Source: Dryococelus australis (lineage: Eukaryota; Arthropoda; Insecta; Phasmatodea; Phasmatidae). From it: DNA of 64,000 nt. Both the position numbers and the translations under genes were made by a program. Shown piece after piece: positions 1-11,422 of this stretch. How positions within the stretch are numbered: the first letter of the stretch is position 1; each line of letters opens with the position of its first letter. The DNA lies in the NCBI GenBank assembly GCA_029891345.1, contig CM057002.1, forward strand, positions 61,990,777-62,054,776, written 5' to 3'. The notes beneath the pieces were generated by a model that saw only the letters and a list, made by a program, of their open reading frames with translations, did no database searches and was not told where the DNA came from.

Positions 1-1
1 G

Positions 2-151
2 CACATCGACGACATATCCTCCACTAGTACACGCTCTATAGCGCGCCAAATGAGTATGTCTCATTCAACCGTGTGGGAGAAACTGTGGGTACATCGCCGC
101 CAGCCCTACCGCTGACAGAAATTACAAGGCATTCAGCGAGAATAAATTTTA
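2..151 (+). pseudogene. Helix-turn-helix fragment of a transposon-type protein
   Basis: The plus strand from the window edge reads as a short helix-turn-helix stretch containing SIARQMSMSHSTVW followed by WVHRRQPYR and, after one in-frame TGA, QKLQGIQRE. This pattern (TS-R-IA-Q-mS-StVw..l......Pyh.Q..Q) is the DNA-binding segment found in many insect transposon-derived proteins and SETMAR/mariner-like or DUF4817-type repeats. No start codon, catalytic domain or downstream continuation is visible, and the left part lies outside the window. It is best read as a decayed scrap. The exact parent family cannot be decided from about 45 residues. Confidence 0.55.
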
Positions 152-577
152 AAAACTAAATTTTGACAAGCTCATATCTCCTTTAATATTATGTTTAGGT
201 ATATGGTGTTCCATACATTTTCGACATATTTATCATTAGGATTCCCCTCCCGCAGTTTGGGCGTTTAATTTCCGAACATGTCGTATATGTTTGTGTATGC
301 CCGCTATTTTCGAGCATACATTACAATGTCTGAACACGGAAGTTTTGTCGAAATATGCCTGTAACCGCAAACCGCTTGGATCCGGTTAGGCTACAATTTC
401 TCTTTTTCCAAGAGTATCGTAGAAAGAGACGCGACTCCAAAGGATTGAACCTTTCATTTAATGTTTTAGAGCTTGAGAGTTGATAGGATTTTTATGTGTG
501 CATAGTGTAGCCATTGAAAAGTGAACTAAAAACAAATATTTAAAGAACAACATTGTTAATTTAATAAAGCCTATCTT
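152..577. other. AT-rich stretch, nothing recognised
   Basis: No coding similarity, RNA gene or clear repeat was seen between the helix-turn-helix scrap and the first SINE. Confidence 0.5.
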
Positions 578-835
578 TCCATGGTGGTATAGGGGTTAGA
601 CTAATCGTCTCCCACCTAGGCAAGCCGGGTTCGATTCCCAGTTGGGTTGCTCCTGGATTTTCGCAGGTGGGAACCGTGCCAGACGATGCCGCTGGTTGCC
701 GGTTTTCTCTGGGATTTCCCTTTTCACCTGTCCCTTCATTCCAGCGCTGCTCTATACTCACCTCGCTTCACCCATCGGTCATCAAGAAATCGATGTTAAG
801 ATCCCCCCAAATCTCTTCACTCGCCCTATTTTTCA
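578..835 (+). repeat. tRNA-derived SINE, copy 1
   Basis: The 5' part is tRNA-like: a degenerate A-box region (TGGTATAGGGGTTAG) and a good B box (GGTTCGATTCC near 628-638). It is followed by a non-tRNA body with GGATTTTCGCAGGTGGGAA, GACGATGCCGCTGG, GGTTTTCTCTGGGATTTCCC and TACTCACCTCGCTTCACCC. The same body recurs near 2.2, 27.3 and 41.0 kb, so this is an interspersed family. The copy looks nearly full length. The style resembles tRNA SINEs described from polyneopteran insects, but I cannot name the family. Confidence 0.8.
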
Positions 836-994
836 AGACGGAATTTATACATTTCTCTAAGTGCAAAGAAACCTATTAAGGAGTGTTTTTTTTTTTTTTT
901 GTTATTGTAAGGTTGTAATAGTATTTGAACTTAATAAAAAATCACCCTTTTTAAATCAGTGTGTTGCCAATATCCTGGGCAGCGGCCGCCTCCA

Positions 995-997
<3 letters not shown>

Positions 998-1073
<76 letters not shown>
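998..1073. repeat. (AT)n microsatellite
   Basis: About 38 uninterrupted TA dinucleotides. The Tyr-Ile reading frames across it are artefacts. Confidence 0.97.
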
Positions 1074-1074
<1 letters not shown>

Positions 1075-2195
1075 CGAGTACTCATGTTCTATTCATGGCA
1101 GCGACATTTACTTAGTGAATATTGAACACGTCCCTTTATTTACATTTTTTTTCCTCCAGACTTTCGCATTCTAATCAAAATATTTACCGTTCTATTCTTG
1201 CGCTACTTCTCGCCACCGAAGTTCAAGTTGATATTGATTTCCATATTTTTTCTCTTTTCGGGGATATTCTTTCTACACACCTTGAACTTTCACATAACCC
1301 GTGGAGATAAAATAATGGTGCTTCTTACGCCAACCTTGTGCTCTCTCGTAGATAATCCTGAAAAATTATAACAATTACTCTCTCCTGCGTCGAAAAGCGT
1401 ACTGAGAAAATAAAACAATGCCGTTTTATTAGAAATAACAATTGGATTGTATTTTTCATTTCCCAATAATTCTAAAACACGTACCCAAGACCCGAGTTTT
1501 GCCTGTTCAAAGAGAGTTAATTAATCTAGTGTCTTTTGGTATTCACAAAAATCTCTGGATTCCTGGCACATCGGGAGAACGAAAATGCCCTCTGCTTGCT
1601 ATACATTGAACTAAGGGAAATTTTTGGCAATGAAGACGATACAATTAACTGAAGATGCAGACTGAATGAAACAGACACGGTCTAACATAACTACGAATCT
1701 TATTCTCTTGGGGAAAATATGGTAACCTAAATAAATGTTTTATGTAAAAGATGTCTCGGAGATTTGTTACAATGTTATATTACTGAGAACACTACTGGTA
1801 CTTTATACACTTCTATTTTACTTCTAATAAGCACCAAGCATCACCAGTGAATATTCTGAAATTACTTCATTACTTCCATCCAGTACATTTTGTCTTCAGA
1901 AAATAACATTGAAATTCACTTGCTTAAGTCACTATGACGTTGGTAAGGAGAGTGACAAACAACACAATATAGAGGTGAATTTTTTGTTAACTGTAAAAAT
2001 AGCACCTACAAAATAACATACATTGCTGGAAATATTTCCCACCATAACGCAGTTTTTGGACATATCTTATGAAAAGTGTGAAGAGTTGATACTTGTCTAA
2101 AGCTTCTATCTGAAATTTAGTTTTATGTTACACAGTTTGGCACAGAAATACAGAACAAATAGGAATAATGACTACAGTGTTCCCGATAATCATAA
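1074..2195. other. AT-rich stretch, nothing recognised
   Basis: About 1.1 kb with no coding similarity, RNA gene or obvious repeat structure. Confidence 0.5.
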
Positions 2196-2449
2196 GGTGT
2201 AATTTCGTGGCTTAAAGGCAAACCGGGTTTGATTTTCGGCGGGGTCGCTCCCGGATTTTCACAAGTGGGACTAGTAGCAGACGATGCCGCTTGTCGGTGG
2301 GTTTTATCAGGGATCTTCCGTTTCTCCCCCTCTTCATTCCGCCACTACGCCTTACTCATATGCAAAATCCAGGGGCCACCCCGCCGGGCATCGAACCCGG
2401 TTCGCCTGGATGGAAGGCGAGTAGTTTAACCACTACACAACAGCGGCTA
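2196..2449. repeat. Inverted dimer of the tRNA-derived SINE, copy 2
   Basis: Left half (about 2196-2361, plus strand): a tRNA-like B box (CCGGGTTTGATTTTCGG), GGGGTCGCTCCCGGATTTTC and the SINE body down to CGCCTTACTCAT. Right half (about 2362-2449) is a second SINE head on the minus strand, reading inward: a tRNA A-box-like GTGTAGTGGTTAAACTACTC, the B box GGGTTCGATGCCC, then GGGGTGGCCCCTGGATTTTG. Two Pol III-type heads therefore face each other across one shared body. The other copies in the window are simple head-body units. It may be one SINE inserted in reverse into another, or a true dimer. Confidence 0.75.
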
Positions 2450-3230
2450 CTAATAAAAGCTGTACATTTATAAAATTGTTAGCTTTAGGAATATGAATTT
2501 CAGCGTTCCTTGTCCAAAATGATTCCCCTTTGCCTCGTCAGGCGAAGATGGTTCATTGCGATGCGGGATGCTCATCTCTGGTGCTGCTTGTAGGTTTTTC
2601 TCCATTTTTCTCCCCTCATAAGGTCTGCAGATGTATCTTCCATTCAGCAGCCTACTTCTCCCTTTTGTCTGAGTGGCCAATTCCCCGTATTCGACTCACA
2701 GTCCCGTCTTTTGACGATTATACAAGTCAGAAATTTCCCTGGCCATGCGCTGTAGGTACCCCCAGCACGTTTAGTGGGCAGCTTTGTTATTAAAGTCTAT
2801 TACTCATCCATGATAAGTAACCCTTGCCTGTCGTAAAATTTACATGTTGGCATCTTCGCGATTTGCATTCTGCCTAAGTTATGGTGCAGACAACAACGGT
2901 TAATTTTCGTGGCGAATTGAGCACGTCAGTGCAATAACCGAATAACAGAAGTCATAAAGACTTGCGTAAAAATTATATTTTTTGTTATTTTATTGTATGA
3001 TATAAACTATAAAAACTGCGCAGAAGAACACTTAGTAAATATAATCCAATCCCAACGGGTATTATAACACAAACTGTTCTGGTTTAGAGGACACTCTGAT
3101 CGTAAGTGAAAGTGCACAGATGTCTTGCACCGGTCTGCAGCCATTAGACCAACAGTCTTATCGCCGGTCGTCTGACAACACGAGTGGAGTTGTCCGTGCA
3201 ATTACAATGCGTGCATTACAGTGTAAGCCT
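2450..3230. other. No gene recognised; probably 5' part of the Tc1-like element at the right end
   Basis: No coding similarity seen. The last part may belong to the untranslated 5' end of the neighbouring Tc1-like transposon, but I could not identify a terminal inverted repeat. Confidence 0.35.
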
Positions 3231-3233
3231 ACA

Positions 3234-4123
3234 ATACCTTGAAGACGACTGCGAGCACCAACTGGAAAATTAAGTGACATTGAGTGTTGCCTTATAGTGG
3301 GACTCCGATAGGATGGCTGGACTCTCCGCAGAATTGCCACTCGCTTGGGGCTTGGCGAGTCAGTGGTCCATCAGTGGTGGAGAATATAGGTGACAGGAGG
3401 TTTACACAGATGCCTAAATCCACCAGCACCATCTTGCTGCACTGATGAGCTGCCTGGACAAAAGTATCGTTCGGGCCGCCCTGACTGACAGAACAGTAGC
3501 CACACATACAATCAGGTCCACTGTTGTCCCACATGTGCCTGCACAAACAATAAGCAATTGATTTTTGGAGTTAGGTTTATGCTCTGGTATTCCCCAGGCA
3601 TATTCACCACCAACATCAGCTTATCTTGGTGAACGTCGCTGACTGTGACAGGAGAGATTGTGTTGAAGAGATGAGTGACGGGAGTAGTTTCTGCCTTGAG
3701 TAAAGTGATGGTCACGTTCGCGTCCATACAGATACAGGTGAGTGGAACAATCCATCGTGTATTCGAATTTCCCTTACTGAATCCACGACTGGGATTATGA
3801 TTCAGAGGACTATAAGCTGCACATCTAGTTCGCCCCTAGTATTCACTGAGGAGAGCATGAAATGTGCATCGCTCATCCGTGGCTCAGCCAATCCTATCCT
3901 CCGGCCATATCTCAGCACACTGCAGGAACCAGTCTTCCAGCACGATAACGAACATCTATGCGTCACTAGGACAACACAACATGCTCTACTTGGTGTACAC
4001 ATGCTGCCCTGGCACGGTATATCTCCAGACTTCAGCCTCATCGAGCATGTGTGGGGCATGATGGGGCAGAGCCTGACATACAGCCGAGCCTTGACAACGA
4101 CCGTCGCCCAGATACAACAATAA
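3234..4123 (+). pseudogene. Tc1-like (DD34E-type) transposase, decayed
   Basis: The plus strand carries the remains of a Tc1/mariner superfamily transposase, the enzyme that cuts and pastes the element. The N-terminal part reads RRLRAPTGKLSDIE and then RRIATRLGLGESVVHQWW, the helix-turn-helix that binds terminal repeats. Near 3.48-3.55 kb RAALTDRTVATHTIRS and VPAQTISN match the second DNA-binding segment. The catalytic part shows MSDGSSFCLE (first D), PVFQHDN (second D) and PWHGISPDFSLIEHVWGMM (the glutamate). About 300 codons remain against a usual 340 or so. The expected start ATGCC is now ATACC followed by TGA. In-frame stops and frame changes occur through the middle (for example between HTH and core, and near 3.37 and 3.7 kb). 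It is dead. Terminal repeats and TA duplications were not located. Confidence 0.85.
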
Positions 4124-4320
4124 GTAAAGCGAATGAGGGATACAATACCCCAGAGAGACATTCAGCATTTGTACGACAGGTTACATGTCAGAATTTGTGC
4201 ATATGTGGCCGTTCGGTGTGATTACACTACTTATGAAGGTATGTGCACCGTGTGTTGCATTTATTGTTATGGATATCCCACGGACTTAATATATTCGTAA
4301 GTCCCCCATAAGTGGTAGGG

Positions 4321-4510
4321 GTGTGGGGGTCAGGCCGCCTTAGATCAATTCGGATTAATTAATGGATTATTGAGTTGATCGAAAGGGGTAATCCTTAATC
4401 CGATTTTAATCCGATAAAAAATTGAAAGGGTTAAATTTAATGAACGGGTTAAAATTAATTAAGGGGTTATATTAATTGAAAGGGTTGGTAAAAAAAAGTT
4501 TATTTTTAAT
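4321..4510. repeat. Degenerate GGGTTAA/AATTAAT-rich stretch
   Basis: A run of short variants such as GATCGAAAGGGGTAATCC, AATTGAAAGGGTTAAATTT and AATTAAGGGGTTATATT repeats a G-run plus TTAA motif about every 20-30 bp. It looks like a decayed short tandem repeat or transposon end. No coding content. Confidence 0.45.
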
Positions 4511-5177
4511 CGGATTTTTAAAAAAAATTTCTTGTATTTTTTCCTTTCTTTCTTTTATTTTGTCAGGAGCTCTGTACGATGTCGACACTGTGGTGTCTTG
4601 GAGGCAATTGACCAGATTGGTGGGTTTGCAATGTGTTATATAGGTGTAGAGTTGAGTGCAAGAGTGTGCTAAGACTAATTGTTCTTATTTTTTCTAATTT
4701 TGATATGTTTGTAGGGATATTGGTGGTAGATAGACGGGTTGTTTTTTCACAAATATAATAAACACACGAGAGAATTTCAGAGTGTTTGAACGATATTTAA
4801 TATTGGTCTAAGTGTAAATTTTATGTTTTTTGGGAGATATTGCTCGTAGATGGTGTTGGGAGTTAGACAACTTTGAAATATATGATTCACATGTTAGTAA
4901 TGACAAACGATTAATGACTGTTTACAAATCCAATTAAACATTACAGAATTTCAGAGTATTGTACGCATGAATAAATTGCACACATCGAATCGCAAATTTC
5001 AAACGACTACGTGAATAATAAGTGGAATTACTCAAGTATGGAATTTAACGTAACATGAGTCTCGAGCTTAGAAATATAATTTACATGCGAGAAATATAAT
5101 TTACACGAGTATAACACAATTACATGAGTGTGGAATTAACGATCTACAACAAAATGTATCTATAAATTAAACGAACA

Positions 5178-5217
<40 letters not shown>

Positions 5218-6004
5218 CGCCTCTCGCACATACGTTACACGTCCGTCTGTCTGTGAGACTGATGAGGAGGAATTTTAGAAACGTAATCCACACGTAAAAA
5301 GAAATTGCGCGACTCTCCTAAATGAATTAATTAACGAAAAAAAGTCCCTATAAATTACTTCAATTAAACTAAAGTCTTCCTAAACACATTAACAAGTTTA
5401 CACGTACAAATTACACGTTCCATACACAATTCAGCCTGGTGAATGATATCTTACGACAAAAAAACTCTGAATACGATTTAAACCAGACACAATCATGTAC
5501 CTGAAACAATGTTAAAATAGGTTCGTGCAATGCATGAATGAGTAGCAATTATGTCGAGCTGTGATTAGATACGTGTAGTGCGTGCGATAGGCATCTGTGT
5601 TTTAATGTTAAGTAAATTTACGGCTCTTGTTAACATAAACTGTTTTTTTTTACATCTAGGAATTTTCGTAGACCAAGTTCAGAAACGAACTTAAGACGAT
5701 TATAAAAATAACGAACGCACTATATTGGGCTATTACATGAAAATTTATATTTTCTGATAAATTTAAAAAATATTTCACACTATAGTTTATGAATACTGTG
5801 AACGAGATCTGAACTCCAGAGCAAATAATATCGCTTAATGAAAATGGTGGCTAGCACTAGAGCTGAAGGTAGGTGCGATGGTCGCCGGTCAGTAGTTGCG
5901 GTAACCCGCGATTGTAATCTCGTCTGATGCCAAATGTCTACCCGCCCGGTGAAGACGAGAGAAAGCTGTTGAGGTATACATCTGTCTAGTCCAAGATTCT
6001 ATGA
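4511..6004. other. AT-rich stretch with a short (AT)n tract, no gene
   Basis: Contains an (AT)n microsatellite at about 5180-5215. Otherwise no coding, RNA or repeat structure was recognised. Confidence 0.5.
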
Positions 6005-6520
6005 ACAACTGAAGATGGCACCGAGTGTCCAGAGAGATTCAGATCTGGGCCTGCCTGCTTGTAGCCACCCCCTCCCACCTCCATATCTCGCTGGAGTGCT
6101 ACCCCAGGATGCTCTCGATTGTCAAATTTTCGGCAATGTAGCAAGATAGCTTCAACTGCCTACTTGCGTTCAGATTGGGGGCTGTCTCTTTATAACACCC
6201 CCTCCCAACTCCCCCTCAAAACCAGCCCGAGTCCACGATGCCAGCAACCCCTACACCCCCTCCCCAGAAGCCATCTGCGAGGCCCTGAGGGTAATTCACC
6301 CATCTGCTAGCGATTGTCATTTTCCGCCACAGAGGCAAGATGGTGACGACTGTCTAGATATGGCCACGTCGCTCCTGGGTGTCTGCAACCCCTCTCCCCT
6401 ACACCAGAACACATTTATCAGATGATTCGAGCATTACCCCGGCAAAGGGGACATGCACCCCACCCCCTCCTGCCGAACCCCTAGACCCCTCCAGCCCAGA
6501 GTGTGTGTCTTTCCGAGACG
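6005..6520. repeat. GC-rich degenerate tandem repeat with AAGATGG and CCCCCTCCC boxes
   Basis: Three diverged units start near 6011, 6142 and 6331. Each has a GCAAGATGG-type box followed some 50-60 bp later by a CACCCCCTCCC-type C-rich box. Units two and three also share an upstream match (GATTGTCAAATTTTCGGC versus GATTGTCATTTTCCGCC). The region is far richer in C than its flanks. It is probably a decayed minisatellite or part of an unidentified element. Proline-rich reading frames across it have no family match that I know. Confidence 0.5.
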
Positions 6521-6956
6521 AAGACTGTCTGCCTGCCTAACTGACTTCCTCCCCTCGTGCAGCGAAGTTTGGACTCTTCAGAGTGTGTTAACCTGGTGTA
6601 TTCCCAGCGAAATAAAAAAATCACAAGTCCCGCCGATCAAAATTTATATCCCTGAAGCTAAATATTGCCAGAAATCTTAATCTCCAGATAAAATTTCCAA
6701 TAAATTTTAAATCTTTATCCAAGAAATGTATTTTAATCCAATAAACTTTATGCAGTTTCCAGCAAACTTATTAAAGTATTTCCATTAAACTAAGCATATT
6801 TTCATACAAGATATATTTTCACTTTGCTAAATATTTTTTTAAAAACATTGAAATATCGCCGTTTTTCAAACATGTATCATTCCATTTACCTAGGTTGCAA
6901 GTATTGCGATGGAAGACATGACACATGCATACATGTTCAAACTTTCAATCTGTTTT

Positions 6957-7188
6957 TTAACCTAAGAACCCCACCTGGGGTACTGGAGTACCCCACACAA
7001 TAAATATTTTGTTGTATCTTCAAGCAAATCGGCAACACTGTCTTGTCCTTCCAAGTACCTTTCTGCCTGACCTTGAGGTTGTTATTGTTAGTTGCGGACT
7101 GAGAGCTGCTCTATGCAGATGTGTTGTAATAGAGTGTTGGGTACACCAGCACCCCCCTGGGTAGTGTTAGTGAGAGTATACATTTTAA
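6957..7188. repeat. TTAA-bounded segment with inverted hairpin motifs, probable piggyBac end or MITE
   Basis: Starts with TTAA followed by CCTAAGAACCCCACC, then a near-perfect hairpin GGGGTACTGGAGTACCCC. An inverted, diverged copy of this block (GGGTACACCAGCACCCCCC) lies near 7138-7165, and another TTAA sits at 7185-7188. TTAA is the piggyBac target site, and a piggyBac transposase gene starts 150 bp downstream, so this may be its 5' terminal and subterminal repeats or a derived miniature element. No matching right end was found beyond the transposase gene. Confidence 0.45.
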
Positions 7189-7337
7189 GAGGTGTCTGCA
7201 TGTAAGTAGTAATATGTTTTAGACTTTATGGTTAACATATAAGTTACTAAAGTGCATTTGTTTTTCATAAATGTCAATTTTTTCCAGATATTTTTTATCC
7301 ACTTAAAATTCCCTAGTAGAGGCTACAATTCCGCAAA

Positions 7338-8890
7338 ATGAACAGTTCAAGATCAGCAACAACAACAAAATCCGCTAATCGTAAAAAGGAATACGGCCCT
7401 GGATTGAAAGTGGAATAATGGATCTATTGATGAAATCTGATTACTCTAGTACAAGTGACATTTCATCAGACAGTGAACCAGAAGGAGTAGTTGAAGGTTG
7501 CAGATCCGAAGAAAGTAGTAGTGATGACGAGTGTTTTCCGGAAAGTGGTTCTTCACCTGGTGATACGTGTGTTGTGGTAATTAATTATTCACCTACTGGA
7601 CATGACTCAAATATTGATTCTGATGATCTTCTCTTAGTGATTGATGTGCCTGACAGACTTTTTTTTTGGAAAGAATAGGTATAAATGGTGTGGTAAAAAC
7701 CTAAAGAACATAAGGTGCCTCGCAAGGAATAAAGTGCTTCATCTTCCTGGGAATAAAAGTGCGGCAAGATATATTAACTGTGGAATAGAAGCATGGAATT
7801 TATTTTTTACAGAGGACGTTCTAACTGATATTGTACAACACACAAATGCAGAAATTGTTGTGCAGCATGCAAAATATACTAGTGACCGATATCAGAACAA
7901 TGTCGATGATGCTGATGAAGACATTACTGAAGCACCAGTAAGACCATCATTTACTCGTGATACAGATTCTACAGAACTAAGAGCACTTTTTGGATTATAT
8001 TATCTATCTGGTGTTTTGAAAAGGAATTCTGTAACCACTCGTGAACTGTTTGATAAGCACACAGGTGTGATCTATTTCCGTAGTACCATGTCACAAGCAA
8101 GATTTCAGTTCTTGACTAACATCTTATGCTTTGATGATCGCGAAAGTAGGAGCGAACGTCGGAAGAACGATCAATTAGCTGCGACACGGGAGGTTTTCGA
8201 TCATGTTATAACAACCAGTCAAAAGCTATACATGTCATCAGAATACTGGGCAATCGATGAGCAGTTACTTGGCTTCCATGGATGCTGTGTTTTCAAGATG
8301 TTCGCTCAATCAAAACCTGACAAGTATGGAATTAAGATATTGATTATGTGTGATGCTAAGACATTTTATATGTTGAATGCTCAAGTTTACACTGGCAAGG
8401 ATTCGACTCCCAAAGGAATACATGTTGCACAGTCTTATTCTACAGAGATAAGTAAACCGATTCATGGCACCAACAGGAATAGCACTTTTGATCATTAGTT
8501 CACTTCCATATCCTTGGCAAAAAAAAAAAACTGCTCAGTGAACACTGTGATAATGGTGCGTACAATGAAATAAAACAAGCCAGAAATTCCTCCATTGTTC
8601 AAAGACATTCGTGGATGTAAACGAAACAGTGCTATGTTTGCCTTCAGTGACGAAGTGACTTCTATCCTACTGTCCCCCAAAGAAGAAGAAAAATATTGTC
8701 ACAATGTTATCTACAATGCATGACCGAAAATACGAGGACAAAACCTTCAGTATCCCAGAAGTAATTGAGTTTTATAATGCCACAAAGAGTGGGGTTGACT
8801 GCTTTGATAAATTGTGTCATACATACTCAGTGTCAAGGAAGACTCGTCGATGGCCCTTATGTATATTCTATGGGTTACTGAATGTTGTTT
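7338..8890 (+). pseudogene. piggyBac-like transposase, decayed
   Basis: Remnant of a piggyBac (DDE_Tnp_1_7) transposase, the enzyme that moves TTAA-flanked elements. A start at 7338 gives MNSSRSATTTKSANRKK, then a one-base frame change near 7410 leads into an acidic Ser/Asp-rich N-terminus (MDLLMKSDYSSTSDISSDSE). The frame changes again at the T run near 7661-7668. From there a 285-codon stretch carries RALFGLYYLSGV, WAIDEQLLGF and KPDKYGIKI. The three catalytic aspartates of the family are visible: IMCDAKTFYML, STFDH before FTSIPLAK, and GVDCFDKLC. The Trp of the DNWFTS motif is now TAG (8497-8499), and further breaks follow before NATKSGVDCFDK and TRRWPLCIFYGLLNVV. The C-terminal cysteine-rich domain is missing after about 8892. 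Non-functional. Confidence 0.92.
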
Positions 8891-9094
8891 GAATCAATTG
8901 TATGGTACTTTCGGCAGGCTCTGAATCAAAATGTTAAATAATCTGTTTGTTAAAAGTTATAATGATTTAATAAAAAAAATTAACGAAATTCTCCCATTTT
9001 ACTCAATGTTTAAAGAAAACGCAAAAATTTTTTAGTGAAATGCCGAAAACCCTAACTTTTTATATTTAAAATTATTCACTTACTTAAACTCGTG

Positions 9095-9480
9095 TAGCTA
9101 AGATGGTGGTTGTTGAAGGAGACCCGAACCCAGGTCAGTCGAGCGGAGCGCTACCCTGCTCCGTCAGGTGACCGTCGAGGCAGGCGGGCGGGCGCTCGTA
9201 ATCCCCTCGAGAGCTCGCGGGAGCCTACCCCAGCAGCCTAGTAATCGGTCGGGCGATCGCACACCCAAGGGAGCTCCACGGGTGAATACCCCAGCGGGCG
9301 GCGGGAGGTAGAACTGGAAGCGAGAAGTTCATTCACGACACAACCCCGTCGCATCAGGTCCCACTAGCGGATGTGTGAAACGAAAGCCCGCTGTCCTTGA
9401 AAAGTGCGGACTGGTTCACAGGTTGTGAAAGCGTGAGAAGGTGGGTAATGTTACCTCCATGAAGTCAGATCAGCAAATGC
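9095..9480. repeat. GC-rich island with a tRNA-like SINE head on the minus strand
   Basis: On the minus strand, about 9170-9104 reads GGTAGCGCTCCGCTCG followed by GGGTTCGGGTCTCC, a plausible A box and B box of a tRNA-derived SINE. The rest is GC-rich with a roughly 65-bp imperfect duplication sharing CGGGCG-TCG-A..CCC, GAGCTC and TACCCCAGC. No reading frame of interest. Confidence 0.5.
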
Positions 9481-9899
9481 GGAGCTGGGGTGGGAGGTGC
9501 TATTTATAGCCCACAACTCTCCCTTCTGGCCAAATTTTATATTTCATAATTCGCTATCAAAATGTATTAAACCTACATACTGCATAACAGAAATGGCTTT
9601 AACACATTTTTAAGCAAATCAAACACATTTAAAACTATTTAATGCAATTTTTTTTTCTTCTTCAATTTAGCGGGTATATGTTCGAATTCAATGTGTGTTT
9701 GTCCGGTTTGAAGCCAATAGGTTTGAATTATGTTCTTATTTAACAACTCTGTATACAAACTATTATTAATCCAGTACGAACTTTTCACAATACGAGGTGT
9801 TTGCATCCAGAATGGCATACATATAAACTAGCCTTTTCACGTGCACGAACAAATTTATTTTAGTTTGATTGTTACGTTCAATATTCCGTTAAAGAATGT
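9481..9899. other. AT-rich stretch, nothing recognised
   Basis: No coding similarity or repeat structure was recognised between the GC-rich island and the ACGT array. Confidence 0.5.
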
Positions 9900-10220
9900 T
9901 ATAGTAATACGTACCGTAATGTGTCGTAACATACTAACATAACGTATCGTAACGTACTAACGTAAAATATTGTAACATACTAAAGTAACGTACTGACGTA
10001 ATGTAACGTACTAACGTAACATACTGACGTAATGTAACTTACTAACGTAACGTACTGACGTAATGTAACTTACTGACGTAACGTATCGTAACATACTAAT
10101 GTAACATATCGTTATGTACTAACGTAATGTATCATAATGTACTAATGTAACGTATTGTAACATACCAACGTAACGTATAGTAATGTATAGTAACGTGTAG
10201 TAACGTCTATTACGTATCGT
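9900..10220. repeat. ACGT-rich degenerate minisatellite
   Basis: Variants of GTACTAACGTAACGTA and GTACTGACGTAATGTAAC repeat through the block, with a local period near 31 bp built from shorter half-units. ACGT and GTAC palindromes recur, giving many self-complementary sites. No coding content. Confidence 0.8.
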
Positions 10221-10254
10221 CTATCACATTTAAACCCTTAGAAGGGAAACTAGA

Positions 10255-10400
10255 TTACATTCGTACCTAACTCGAGACTCGAACCCAGAATCTATGTATT
10301 ACAAGCATAGCTACCCAACACTGAAAGTCAGAAACTGGATTACATTCGTGCATGACCTAACCCAGACTCGAACCCAGTTTATATCAAGCAAACCTTGTCC
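10255..10400 (-). repeat. Two tRNA-like B-box fragments, probable SINE pieces
   Basis: The minus strand shows GGTAGCTATGCTTG and CTGGGTTCGAGTCTCG near 10310-10270, then a second CTGGGTTCGAGTCTGGG near 10378-10360. Each is followed by a similar CACGAATGTAATC-type tail. The spacing and repeated tail suggest duplicated SINE heads. They are not functional tRNAs, because no cloverleaf could be drawn. Confidence 0.4.
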
Positions 10401-10607
10401 AGGATGGTATATTGTTAGTTATGGGAAAGCAGTTATTGCTCGCTTCCAGAACTGTCTGTTCCTCTGACTTTTTTTTCTCAGTACAATAGTATTTTGTGTT
10501 AGCAAGAACATGGTATTTTTTTGATAGAAGTCATAGATTTTAACTCTTTGCAACATACTTTTAATAGAAAATGTAAGAATCTCTCTTTGTTACGACATGT
10601 TAATTAC

Positions 10608-10610
<3 letters not shown>

Positions 10611-10685
<75 letters not shown>
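10611..10685. repeat. (CT)n microsatellite
   Basis: About 37 uninterrupted CT dinucleotides. Confidence 0.97.
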
Positions 10686-10689
<4 letters not shown>

Positions 10690-11422
10690 AGAAAATATTT
10701 TTCTTAAAAAAAAAGTTCACTTTTAATAAGGAATAGGTTAAATAAACATAAAAAATTATTTTCAAACATTAATATATTTACAAAATTAGGAAACTACAGA
10801 ATGTTTCAAAACATAAGCCAGGCCATATTAGGCGATTGTTTCAAAATATATATATAAATACAGAATGATCCAAACATGTATGTACAATATTCTAACACAA
10901 CCAAGTACAGGGGTTGCAAAAATCATAGCACAGTAAGTATAGGGCACTTCACAAACATAGATACCAAATTTTTAATACTGGTTATATGTGTCAGTTCCTT
11001 ATTCCTCAAAATTATTCCTCGAAACATACTTTATTCCTCAAATAAGTTTGTTTAATACTCAAATAAGGTTTTATTATTCCTAAAATAAGTCTGTTTAGTA
11101 CTCAAATAAAGCTCTTTTTAATTCCTCAAATAAGACTGTTTATACCACAAATCTAATTAACATCCAAGCAAATTCAAACGACTTAATTGGTTTCAGGAAG
11201 ATATAATATTTCAAATTGAAACATAATCCTATTACGCAATGTTTACTTTAAATAATTTCTTCTTTCGATTAAGTAATAGGGTTATTTAAAATGTAGTATA
11301 TTTCTCGGGTGTTTGCATATATTACTTCATTCGATGTAATCTCGTTCCCTAAGTGTAGTTATAATGACAACCAACTCTTTTATTCCATCATATTCATTGT
11401 GTTTTTTAAACTCCAATAAATA
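10686..11422. other. AT-rich stretch with TTCCTCAAATAAG-type repeats
   Basis: Around 11000-11140, variants of ATTCCTCAAATAAG recur about six times at irregular spacing. Otherwise no recognisable content. Confidence 0.4.

Noticed and set aside
861-1174. Open frames with long Ile-Tyr repeats
   Set aside because: They are translations of the (AT)n microsatellite.
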